Both the position numbers and the translations under genes were made by a program. The notes below the pieces were generated by a model. That model did no database searches. It saw nothing but the letters and a program-made list of their open reading frames with translations, and had not been told where the DNA came from. A stretch of 64,000 nt of DNA from Bacteroidota bacterium (GTDB lineage: Bacteria; Bacteroidota; Bacteroidia; AKYH767-A; OLB10), in NCBI GenBank assembly GCA_019136655.1, contig JAGVTU010000018.1, forward strand, positions 1-64,000, given 5' to 3'. Below are positions 1 to 8,800 of the stretch, piece by piece; position 1 is the first letter of the stretch; the number at the start of each line of letters is the position of its first letter.

Positions 1-555
1 GAATTTGATGTTTGCCGAGTCACCATTGTTTCTGTAATAATAAATAAAATAATTGTCGGATAAATACGATGCCTGAAAATTGGTGGTGTTTTGCAATACT
101 ATATTGGGCTTTTTTATGTTTGTGGTTGTATATACATTACTGTTTCCAGCTAAAAAGTCAGTGCCGTTATTGCTTGTAAAAGTCTGACTGAGATTTACCG
201 AACTGCTGTCTGCAAAATGACAGTCTATGAGTACGTAGTAACTGATTGTTGTTGCTCCGGTATTGCTCACTTCTACTGTCAGCGAACTACCATCAGCAAT
301 TAGCGTTGCATTGGTTGCATTTACATATTGAATGGCAATTCCATTGGTTGCAGGACAACTGCCTCCGGCTGTTACGTTCAGCGATGGAGTTATCTCAAGG
401 CGCGTCAATGCCGGTGCTCCACTAAAACTCAAGGTGTACTGGTTCTCTATACATGCTCCCACTTTAGATGGTGTTGTTACCGTTACATTTACCTGCGCAC
501 CTAATACTCCCGCTGTTATCAGTAACAGGCTAACGGTATGGTAAATCTTTCTCAT
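1..555 (-). CDS. Secreted surface protein, N-terminal part (runs off left edge)
   Basis: The open frame runs from ATG at 555 to the left edge of the window without a stop, giving 185 residues of a longer protein. It begins MRKIYHTVSLLLITAGVLGAQ, a signal peptide of about 20 residues with an AQ-type cleavage site usual in Bacteroidota. The mature part is rich in Thr, Ser, Asn and Val with beta-sandwich character and mentions no catalytic motif. I do not recognise a named domain in the visible part; such proteins in this phylum usually end in a T9SS sorting tail, which would lie outside the window. A -7 box lies 26 nt upstream of the start (582-589). Confidence 0.75.
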   Translation of the reverse strand, partial: MRKIYHTVSLLLITAGVLGAQVNVTVTTPSKVGACIENQYTLSFSGAPALTRLEITPSLNVTAGGSCPATNGIAIQYVNATNATLIADGSSLTVEVSNTGATTISYYVLIDCHFADSSSVNLSQTFTSNNGTDFLAGNSNVYTTTNIKKPNIVLQNTTNFQASYLSDNYFIYYYRNNGDSANIKF

Positions 556-581
556 GATTATTTTGGTTTTAAGAGTATCAC

Positions 582-589
582 CAAAGATA
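582..589 (-). promoter_or_regulatory. -7 promoter box TATCTTTG
   Basis: Exact match to the Bacteroidota -7 consensus TAnnTTTG on the minus strand, ending 26 nt before the ATG at 555. No clear TTTG -33 element at the usual 18-nt spacing. Confidence 0.55.
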
Positions 590-686
590 TAATAAAAAAT
601 ATATGAACGTATGCGATGAAGTAAAAAAAGGTAACCGATTGTCGCATATTCGCAACAACAAGAAATAATACATCTACAATTTTTTT

Positions 687-3065
687 TTAAAAATCAGCTA
701 CCAGCTGAACTGTATAGGTTCTTGGTGCTTCTATTTTAAGAGGGCGCAACGAATATTCCGTATTGGCCACATTATTTATCAGAAAGGATGCTTTAAAAGT
801 TTTGTTCAGTTTTACGGCAGCTCGCAAGTCATGAATCACATATCCCTTATCGTGTTTCTGGCGATACGATTTGATGCCTGTGGGCAATAAATAAGGCTGA
901 TCCAGGTCGTAAAAAGTTTTGTCAATATTTTTCATAAAACTGTAATAGCGTATGCTGTAGCCTATGGAAATAAATTTCCATGTAATCTCTGCATCTGCTT
1001 TTGCCAAATGCTGAAAACGGTATTTCAGAATATTGTCGGTAGTGTCGGTGCTGGTGTTGGAGTAGGTAAGTGGTGTAGGTGTAAAGTCTGTTGAAGGGTT
1101 ATCGGTTGCAAACACATAATCGGGGTCGAGCGACTGTGGCAGCAAGTAAGTGTAACCTGCAATAACCATCAGGTTGATATCGCGCACAGGCTTGCCTTCA
1201 CCCATCAGCGAAAACTCAAGCCCTTTTACTCTGGTGTTGCCGGTATTCACAAATTTAAATCCTGCCGAGTCGGGACTCCATATTGCATAAATATATTCAA
1301 TGGTATTCTGATACTGCTGCTGAAAAAAGCTTAAATCGGCAAAGCCCATAAAACTTCCAATCTTGAATCCTTGTTTTACGCCTGCTTCGGCATTCCAGCT
1401 GGTTTCGGGTTCCACATCAGGATTCGAAAATATGGTGATGCCTCCTGCACTGGTGCGAATATATTTTTCTGCAATTGTGGGGTAGCGGTAACCTTGTCCG
1501 TAAGAAGCGCGCAGAAAAGTTCCTTCCGATAATTTATAATTCAACCCCGCACGCAAAATTGGTTTCACCACCGATTCTCCGTTGTTCATTTCAAAATATT
1601 CTTCTCTGAAACCGGCTGACATGGTAAGTCTTTTAATCAGCTTTTTTTCGAGTTGCACAAATGCTGCATAGTTTTCAAGCGTGTTTTTGTCTTTGCCGCT
1701 GCCAGCGTAAAGTGTAGCTGATGAGAATGACTGATTGTAATAAGCACCTGCCGTTACATTCAGTTTGCCAAAGTTTACAAACTCTTTGTTTACGCGATAT
1801 TCTACCGTATATACATTTGTTTTGTTGGATTGGTTGTTGCCATTGTCGTTGTCGGAATAAAATGTACGCGCCCGCAAATGATGTGATACTCCGCCTTTGG
1901 ACAGGTAACTCACAAAAGGATCAAGATAAAACTGCTTAGAGTCGGTAAGCGTCATCGTTTTTGGAAAAGCACTGTAAATGCCTGAAGAGTCGTTGCCCCA
2001 CACGAGCGAAAAGTTGCTGTGCGACTGCATAAAATTTCCGTTCAGTCCAACGGCCAGGCCTTCCACTTTTTTGAAACGGTAGCGCATGTTAAAGTTCATT
2101 CGTCCCCATCGCGAAGCCACATCATTAGAGTTGATACTCGTATCCTGAAACGGAAGTGATGCCACATATACCGGTGGACCGATGTAGCCGTGGTCATACA
2201 ATCCGTTGCCTCCGATAACCAAATCAAAATTGTTTATCTTCTGGCTGTGCTGAAAGTTAAGTCCTGAAAAATTTGCAGGGCCGCTCCACCATTTGGCTTC
2301 TTTGTTGGCAGGAGTATCATACAAACCTCCGTAAGTGCGCAGATAGGTGTGATAGCGCTCTTTGGGATAAGCAGTGCGAAAGTTGATGGTTCCGCTCAAT
2401 GCAGACGAACCAAATAATACCGATGATGCACCTTTGATGATTTCTACCTGTTCAATATTTTCAATGGGAATAAACTGCCAGTCGGTGCGGCCTGCATCAC
2501 CGGTGAGTATGGGCAATCCGTCAATAAGCGTAGCCACACGGCTTCCTACACCAAAACTGAATCCGCTGCCTCCGCGTATCTGTGGTTCCTGATCCAGAAT
2601 ATTTACTCCGGGAGTTTGTTCAAGTACACTTGTAATGTTCACTGTATTGCGGTCTTCAATGAGTGTGGGCTTCAGCACTTCCATCGAAACGGTAATATCT
2701 TCCAGCCGTTGCTCATATTTGGAAGCAGAAACTACCACCACATCCAGGTTTTTGGAGTTGGAATAGAGATAAATATTTCTGGTGATGATTTCTCCTGAGC
2801 GTACTGTCACCTTAAAGGTGTCGGCTTTCATGCCAGTGATGGCACATACAATAGTTTGTTCACCTGCATTCAGTTCAAGCTCGTAGTGTCCGTCCATATC
2901 GGAGGCTGTGCCGCTGGTTTTGTCCGACAACGGATACACACCTGCACCTGCAATGGTTTCACCGTTTTTTTTGCTGCTCACCACTCCATTCAGTATTCCT
3001 TTCTGGGCAGTGGCTATGTGGCATGCCATCAGTAATAATACCGTAAGCGTATATTTCATGTTCAT
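687..3065 (-). CDS. TonB-dependent outer-membrane receptor
   Basis: This 792-residue protein imports a large or scarce substrate across the outer membrane using TonB energy. A signal peptide ends at about residue 20 (ATAQ). Residues ~22-110 form a carboxypeptidase-regulatory-like beta-sandwich, ~115-230 the plug with the short motifs IRGGSGF and LIDGLPI and the phrase VEIIKGASSVLFGSSALSG, and the rest a 22-strand barrel ending in an aromatic residue (QLVADF), as expected for BAM-inserted porins. The substrate cannot be read from the sequence. It lies 29 nt downstream of the T9SS protein at 3095-3976 on the same strand, so the two are probably co-transcribed. ATG at 3065 or 3059 are both possible. 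Confidence 0.93.
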   Translation of the reverse strand: MNMKYTLTVLLLMACHIATAQKGILNGVVSSKKNGETIAGAGVYPLSDKTSGTASDMDGHYELELNAGEQTIVCAITGMKADTFKVTVRSGEIITRNIYLYSNSKNLDVVVVSASKYEQRLEDITVSMEVLKPTLIEDRNTVNITSVLEQTPGVNILDQEPQIRGGSGFSFGVGSRVATLIDGLPILTGDAGRTDWQFIPIENIEQVEIIKGASSVLFGSSALSGTINFRTAYPKERYHTYLRTYGGLYDTPANKEAKWWSGPANFSGLNFQHSQKINNFDLVIGGNGLYDHGYIGPPVYVASLPFQDTSINSNDVASRWGRMNFNMRYRFKKVEGLAVGLNGNFMQSHSNFSLVWGNDSSGIYSAFPKTMTLTDSKQFYLDPFVSYLSKGGVSHHLRARTFYSDNDNGNNQSNKTNVYTVEYRVNKEFVNFGKLNVTAGAYYNQSFSSATLYAGSGKDKNTLENYAAFVQLEKKLIKRLTMSAGFREEYFEMNNGESVVKPILRAGLNYKLSEGTFLRASYGQGYRYPTIAEKYIRTSAGGITIFSNPDVEPETSWNAEAGVKQGFKIGSFMGFADLSFFQQQYQNTIEYIYAIWSPDSAGFKFVNTGNTRVKGLEFSLMGEGKPVRDINLMVIAGYTYLLPQSLDPDYVFATDNPSTDFTPTPLTYSNTSTDTTDNILKYRFQHLAKADAEITWKFISIGYSIRYYSFMKNIDKTFYDLDQPYLLPTGIKSYRQKHDKGYVIHDLRAAVKLNKTFKASFLINNVANTEYSLRPLKIEAPRTYTVQLVADF

Positions 3066-3094
3066 CTGCTCCGCAACAGTTTTATTCCGAAGTA

Positions 3095-3976
3095 TTATTT
3101 TCTGATAATCACTTTGCCGGATGTGATCAGATTATTCTGCATGCCGGTGATGGTGTAAAAATAAATTCCATTGGCAACTTCGTCAATGCCCACTGCGTTA
3201 TTGTCTGATGTAAGAGTGCGGTTCAGCACGGTGTTGCCCGTAACACTTATGAGTTGCAACTGATAACTTTGGTTGTCAGTACTGAAATACAGTTTGTCAG
3301 CAGCAGGATTGTTGAGTAGTTTCGCAGAACTGTTTGTCATCTCATGATTCAAACCTGTTGGGTTAAATACCATGGCAATATCATCCACAATGATGGAGCT
3401 GTTCACTACGGGATTGTCGCCTCTGCTGGAAGATAAAATCCAGATGGAGTTGGTAGGGTTGGAAGAAGAATAATACGTTACCGGAGCAGAGAAATAGGTG
3501 AATGAAGTTACTGCAGCATTTGGAGTTTCAACTTTTACAAAACCTATGGTGTCGGTAATGGATGATCCTGTCAGCATTAACTGAATAAACCCCTGATCGG
3601 CACCTTGCGGAGTATATTTATACCACCCTGTGATGCTGTCGGGACGCCCTGTAAAAGGTATTCCGCCTGTTACTCCATAAGGAGGAGTTGTTATCAGTGT
3701 TCCTGTGCTTGCAATGCCATTGGCAGTGATTCCAAAAACTGTTTTTGTGGTAAGTTTGATGGCATAGCTGCCACTGTGTGCATCAGCTCCCGAAGCCCGT
3801 GTGCAGGTAAGTACTCCAAGAATGGCAGTATTCGGATTCAGTGTATTCCAGTCTGCAGGGTCAACACGGTTTCCTATTGGATTCCAGTTTTCAAATCCCG
3901 CATTGGGAGTTGCATTTTGTGCCTGCAGGCTCAGTCCTGTTGCAATGAACAATAAGGTAGAGTAGAGAATTTTCAT
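3095..3976 (-). CDS. PCMD-like secreted protein with T9SS type A sorting tail
   Basis: A 293-residue exported protein. It has a signal peptide to about residue 19 (LSLQAQ), then a beta-rich domain starting NAGFENWNPIG and containing the stretch DSITGWYKY, the pattern of the putative carbohydrate-metabolism domain (PCMD) or similar jelly-roll domains. The last ~75 residues are a T9SS type A tail (LLNNPAADKLYFS ... GIYFYTITG ... KVIIRK), so the product should be carried across the outer membrane and anchored or released by PorU. It is the first gene of a probable operon with the downstream TonB receptor, which suggests a surface binding role for the same nutrient, but that is inference. A TATATTTG box lies 27 nt upstream. 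Confidence 0.85.
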   Translation of the reverse strand: MKILYSTLLFIATGLSLQAQNATPNAGFENWNPIGNRVDPADWNTLNPNTAILGVLTCTRASGADAHSGSYAIKLTTKTVFGITANGIASTGTLITTPPYGVTGGIPFTGRPDSITGWYKYTPQGADQGFIQLMLTGSSITDTIGFVKVETPNAAVTSFTYFSAPVTYYSSSNPTNSIWILSSSRGDNPVVNSSIIVDDIAMVFNPTGLNHEMTNSSAKLLNNPAADKLYFSTDNQSYQLQLISVTGNTVLNRTLTSDNNAVGIDEVANGIYFYTITGMQNNLITSGKVIIRK

Positions 3977-4003
3977 TCTGAATGTGGTTTAACGAGTATG
4001 GGG

Positions 4004-4011
4004 CAAATATA
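4004..4011 (-). promoter_or_regulatory. -7 promoter box TATATTTG
   Basis: Exact TAnnTTTG match on the minus strand, 27 nt before the ATG at 3976; it would drive the T9SS protein and the TonB receptor. Confidence 0.55.
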
Positions 4012-4051
4012 AGCGAATGTGCTTTAACCGCTTAGACCCTGAAAAAACAAC

Positions 4052-4711
4052 TTACACACAGTGGTTTTTAATAAGATAAAACCGGTTTTGTTCAATGTTC
4101 AGTTCCTGCATTAAAGTAAGTCCCTGTAAGTCTTTGTTTTTCAGTAATGATTCTTCCGAAGTCATACTTGCATTGAAAACAATTTCAGCATTCGGGTTGC
4201 AAGATTTTTTCAGCAATGAAAAAAATCCGGGAGTAAAGCAAAATTCAGGCACCTGCGTGTCGGAAAATAAATCAATCAGTATCAGATCATATTTTTTCGC
4301 ATCCGATTTCAAAAACTGAAAAGCATCAGCATGGTGAATGGTAAGGTGTTTATTGTTTTGTATTTCAAAATAAGTTGCAGCAATATGGATGACTTCTTCA
4401 TCCCATTCAACCGCTTCTGTTAAAGCATTTTTGTTTTTCTGCATCAGATAGGTGATGACACTTCCTGCTCCCATACCAAGCATGAGTATTTTTTTCTTTT
4501 CGCTGAATGAAATATCAAAGCGTTCCAGTGCTTTCACATAAACTCTGTATAAACTTCCGTAGCTGTAATTGGCATGTGCCGTATTGAGTACGGGATTTCC
4601 GTTTTCGAGTGTTACTTCCAGCACAGGATTTACGTCCGATTTACTTCGGTAAACCACTACCGGAAAAAAATAACTCCTGAAACGTTGCCATGCAGAAAAT
4701 TTTACCGCCAT
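4052..4711 (-). CDS. Spermidine synthase-like class I methyltransferase-fold protein
   Basis: A 219-residue Rossmann-fold protein related to polyamine aminopropyltransferases (SpeE). Motifs visible in order are the nucleotide loop LMLGMGAGS, the acidic residue after strand 2 in VEWDEEVIHIA, DAFQFL, and the catalytic-type segment YDLILIDLFSD. It is about 60 residues shorter than SpeE and lacks that enzyme's N-terminal beta domain; the lone-domain form is common and its substrate is uncertain, so a methyltransferase is equally possible. It is transcribed divergently from the yqeY-like gene. The -7 box TATCTTTG ends only 4 nt before the ATG, so the mRNA may have almost no leader. Confidence 0.8.
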   Translation of the reverse strand: MAVKFSAWQRFRSYFFPVVVYRSKSDVNPVLEVTLENGNPVLNTAHANYSYGSLYRVYVKALERFDISFSEKKKILMLGMGAGSVITYLMQKNKNALTEAVEWDEEVIHIAATYFEIQNNKHLTIHHADAFQFLKSDAKKYDLILIDLFSDTQVPEFCFTPGFFSLLKKSCNPNAEIVFNASMTSEESLLKNKDLQGLTLMQELNIEQNRFYLIKNHCV

Positions 4712-4715
4712 TACA

Positions 4716-4723
4716 CAAAGATA
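4716..4723 (-). promoter_or_regulatory. -7 box TATCTTTG, 4 nt from the start codon
   Basis: Exact TAnnTTTG match on the minus strand, only 4 nt from the ATG at 4711. If transcription begins about 4 nt after the box, as in mapped Bacteroides promoters, the transcript would start at or next to the ATG. Confidence 0.5.
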
Positions 4724-4724
4724 G

Positions 4725-4754
4725 TTTGAACTTTATTTGTCAGTATTAACTTTG
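4725..4754 (+). promoter_or_regulatory. Complete -33/-7 promoter (TTTG-N18-TAACTTTG)
   Basis: TTTG at 4725-4728 and TAACTTTG at 4747-4754 are separated by exactly 18 nt. The box ends 19 nt before the yqeY-like ATG at 4774. One of three complete two-part promoters with the same spacing in this window. Confidence 0.7.
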
Positions 4755-4773
4755 CATCAAATCATTTAACATT

Positions 4774-5229
4774 ATGAGTCTCGAACAAAAAATTATGGCT
4801 GAGTTGAAAACAGCCATGTTGGCCAAGGACGAAGCAGCTTTGCGTGCATTGCGTGCCGTAAAGTCAGCTATTCTTCTTGCCAAAACCAGCGGAACACACA
4901 CCGAGCTTGCAGAAGCCGATGAACTTAAACTGCTTCAGAAATTAGTGAAACAGCGCAAAGAGTCACTCGAAATTTATACACAACAAAACCGTGCCGACCT
5001 TGCAAAGAGTGAAGCAGATGAAATTGCTGTCATCGAAAAATTTTTACCGAAGATGATGAGTGAAGACGAAATCAAGGTGGAGATTCAGAATATCATTCAG
5101 TCAACAGGAGCTTCGCAACCTTCAGATATGGGCAAGGTAATGGCTGTTGCATCCAAACAACTGGCAGGTAAAGCTGATAATAAAATTGTAAGTCAGCTTG
5201 TAAAAACTTTATTGAGCGGAGGTGCTTAA
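4774..5229 (+). CDS. GatB/YqeY domain-containing protein
   Basis: A 151-residue, highly charged helical protein of the YqeY family, full length for the family (about 148). It begins SLEQKIMAELKTAMLAKDE and holds the family stretches KQRKESLEIY, EKFLPKMMSEDE and GKVMAV. The C-terminal part resembles the tail of GatB, the amidotransferase subunit that converts Glu-tRNA to Gln-tRNA, so a tRNA-related role is assumed for the family but is not proved. It stands alone between divergent and convergent neighbours and has a full TTTG-N18-TAACTTTG promoter. Confidence 0.93.
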   Translation: MSLEQKIMAELKTAMLAKDEAALRALRAVKSAILLAKTSGTHTELAEADELKLLQKLVKQRKESLEIYTQQNRADLAKSEADEIAVIEKFLPKMMSEDEIKVEIQNIIQSTGASQPSDMGKVMAVASKQLAGKADNKIVSQLVKTLLSGGA

Positions 5230-5250
5230 CTGCGTGGGAGCAATGTAAAA

Positions 5251-5799
5251 TCAGAGCGCATCAGCATGATGTGAAAGCCATTCTTTCCTGTTTATTTCAT
5301 AAACAAAATTCAGTTTGGGTTGCTCTCCGTGATAGGCAACTTCCTGTTCGCCTGTTTTTGTCACACCCAATCTGCTGATGGCAATTTGTGAGCGGATGTT
5401 GTTTGCACCAATGTGAAAAATCACTTTTGAAACATATTTGAAAATGTAGTTCAGCATCATTAATTTCACAGACAGATTAAATCCTTTTCCCCAGCAGTCA
5501 ACAGCATAAAAAGTGTAACCGATGAAAATGCTGTCATCCGTTTCGTTGTAATCATAAAACCGTGTGCTGCCAATGGTTTTTCCTGTTGCTTTGTCCACCA
5601 TTTTGAAAGCACCTTTGCTCTGCAATGCACCATTGAAAAAAGTAATAAACACTTCACGTTGGTACCGGTCCTTATTGGGATGTTGTTTCCAAATCTCAGG
5701 GTCAGATGCTACTTTGTAAAGATCTTCAAAATCTGTTTCCTGCAAGGGGAGGAGCAGTGCTTTGTCATTTTCCAAAACAGGCTGAATGCTGAAATTCAT
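5251..5799 (-). CDS. GNAT family N-acetyltransferase (RimJ/RimL type)
   Basis: A 182-residue acetyltransferase-fold protein. The N-terminal half has the RimJ/L layout (LLLPLQETDFEDLYKVASDP), followed by the GKTIGSTRFYD strand and the acetyl-CoA loop region around GYTFYAVDCWGKGFN. The C-terminal segment ANNIRSQIAISRLGVTKTGE is the usual helix-strand end of this subfamily. The acceptor may be a protein N-terminus or a small molecule; the sequence does not say. It converges on the yqeY-like gene with a 21-nt gap and no obvious terminator. Confidence 0.88.
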   Translation of the reverse strand: MNFSIQPVLENDKALLLPLQETDFEDLYKVASDPEIWKQHPNKDRYQREVFITFFNGALQSKGAFKMVDKATGKTIGSTRFYDYNETDDSIFIGYTFYAVDCWGKGFNLSVKLMMLNYIFKYVSKVIFHIGANNIRSQIAISRLGVTKTGEQEVAYHGEQPKLNFVYEINRKEWLSHHADAL

Positions 5800-5846
5800 T
5801 GATGCAGATTTAATTTTGCAGAGACAAAAAATCAGAAAGAAATTAT

Positions 5847-8800
5847 TTAACGTATCAGCGCAACAGTTCCGTTATAGGAATGGCTGTGACCAGTTTTGTC
5901 GGTAAGTTTAACAGTGTAAACATAAATACCCTGAGGCAAATCCTCTCCTGAGTTCATCTTTTTTCCGTTCCAGCTGAATGGCATCACCGATGATTCAAAC
6001 ACTTTCATTCCCCAACGGTTGAACACTGCAATATTTGCTGAAGTGATGTTAGTGCCATAAGCTTCAAACAAATCATTTTTGCCATCGGTGTTTGGTGTAA
6101 ACGAATTAGGAATGTAGAAAGAATATTGTTCTGTAACTTCAAGCGTGCGCAATGCCGTATCCTCACAGTACGAATTGGAAGCAGTAAGCAACACTTCGTA
6201 AGTGCCAATCAGGTTGTAGTGATGCAGAGGATTTTCTTCAGAAGAAGTGGAGCCGTCACCAAAATCCCAAACGTAGCTTGCTGCAAACTGCGACAGGTTG
6301 ACAAAAGAAACATACGGATTGAGAATGGTTGGTTCTTCAGGATCAAATTTAAAATCTGCAACAGGTAATTCAAGTGCCTGAATGCCGTCAGTCATTTTTT
6401 TAGTGGCAGTACAGCTTTCAGGAGCAGGGGTGGTTATGGTCAGTTCGGGATAATAAATTCCTGCCTGTGCATAGGTTATCTGAAAGTTTCCGCCTTGATG
6501 TGGCGGATTGCCTGCACCGGTATTCCAGGTGTAAACAGAGCCTGCCACTGCCTGCGAAGAGTCAGTAAAGTTTACGGTGAGCGGAATACATCCTGCAGTG
6601 TTTTCAGCAGTAAAAATAATCACCGGATTGGGTACTACATTTACAGGAACAGATGCTGAGGTGGTGTAGTTGCATCCATCACTTACCGTTAAACTGACTG
6701 TTGCCGATGCAGTGAAAAGTTTGGAATAAGTTTTATTTGAGGATGCACCATTGTCCCAGTTGTAAGTATAAACGCCATTACCACCACTTACATTTGCCGT
6801 CAGGCTTACAGTGCTGTTTTCGCACACAGAATAAGAGTTGAATGCAGCCAAAGTAAGTTGCGGATAAATATTGATGGCAGTTGTTGCAGAGGACGTGCAG
6901 CCATTGTCATCCGTTACCGTAAGTAAATAATTTGAACCTGTTGAAGGATTAATGCTCAGCGTATCCTGCGTACTGCCGTTACTCCACAAATACTGATAGG
7001 GTGCAGTGCCTCCTGTTATCTGTGGTGCAACAGTTGCATTCTGCAATTCGCAAACGGTTTGCGTTGCCGGAAGTGTTACAACTATTGCTGCAGGTTGTGT
7101 GATGGTGAACGAAGTTGTCTCCGTACATCCCTCCTGATCGGTAATGATTACCGTGTAACTTCCTGCATTCAGATTTTGAATGGATGCTGTGCTTTGTCCG
7201 CCTGTCCACTGATAGGTGTAAGGTGCAATGCCTCCTGATACTGCAACAGAGGCTGCACCGTCATTGCCGCCATTGCAGGTAACATTGCTCTGCGAAGTGT
7301 TTTGTATGGCTACTGCTGTTGATGGCTGCACCGTTGCTGATTGTGTAACCGAACAGTTTAAGAAATCAGAAACAATTACCGTATAAGTTCCCGATGCAAG
7401 ATTGTTAATTTGTGCTGCATTGGATCCTGTTGACCATAAATATTTATAAGGGGCTGTTCCTCCTGCAGGAGTGGTGAGTGCCGTTCCATTGTTCAATCCG
7501 CAGGAAGTATTGTTAGCAGTAGTCACTGATGAAAGCGCAGAAGCAGGCTGACTGATGTTATAGGTTTGTTGCGCAGTACAATTGTTCTGATCAGTAACCG
7601 TAACCGAATAACTGCCTGCCGTAAGTGCGGCAATGCCTGCACCGTTACCTCCGTTTGACCAGCTATAATTCAGAGTGCCTGTTCCTCCGCTCGCTGCAAT
7701 TTGCAATGCACCTGTTGCATCACCATAACAGTCAACATTCTGACTACTGATTAGCTGAACGGTAATATTTGCAGGCGAAGTAACACTGTAAGTTGCAGAA
7801 GTGGTGCAACCTGACTGATCCGTAATGGTAACGGTATAATTTCCTGCATTCAGAGAAGAGGCATTGTTGGTGGTACTGACATTATTGCTCCACTGATAGG
7901 TGTAAGGCTGAACACCTCCTGAAACCTGAATGGCAATGCTGCCATTGCCTGCTCCTGCACAGGTCAGATTCTGAATGTTTGTGTTTGCAATTGCGGGTGC
8001 TGATGACGGTGCAATGGAAGTACTTTGTGTGAGTGTACATTGATTGGCATCTGTTATGGTCACAGTGTAAGTTCCTGCTGCCAGTGCAGTTGCAGTGCCT
8101 GTTGTTGCATTGTTCGACCAAAGATAACTGTATGGAGGAGTTCCTCCTGCAACTGTAGCTGTAGCTGCACCATTTGAAAGTCCGCAGGTAGTAGCTGTTG
8201 CAGTAAACTGATTACTCAATGCTGCTGCAGGTTGCTGAATAACTACACTGCTGCTGACAGTACATGAGTTGGCATCGGTAATCAACACTGTGTAGGTTCC
8301 TGCAGATAAGTTTGAAGCTGTTGAGCCTGTTCCTCCTGATGGCGACCACTGATAGGTGAGTGCACCTGTTCCGCCTGAACCAACGTAGGTGGCACTGCCG
8401 CTGTTCTGCCCGAAACATTTTACATGCTGCACTGCTCCTGCAGTAAGCACAAGTTGAGGTGCATTGTTGATGGTTACCACAGTTGTAGTAGTACATCCCG
8501 CATTATCAGTTACCGTAACAACATAATTGCCCGGTGACAGTGTTGAGTTGGATGCTGCAGTTCCCATTCCTCCCGACCATAAATATGTGTAAGGAGCAGT
8601 TCCGCTCGTAACAGAAATGATGGCACTGCCATTGGCATCGTTATGACATAAAACTGTTTGGCGGATATAATTGATTGTTGCATTTGGATTTGTTGATGCA
8701 GCTACATTCACATTTCGAACTGCTGTGCAGCCATTGGCATCAGTCACCGTAATTACATACACTCCCGAAGCCAGCGAAGTTGCAGAAGTTCCCGAACCTG

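Noticed and set aside
332-544. 70-codon frame on the plus strand near the left edge
   Set aside because: It lies antisense to the secreted protein that runs off the edge, whose signal peptide and promoter are clear.
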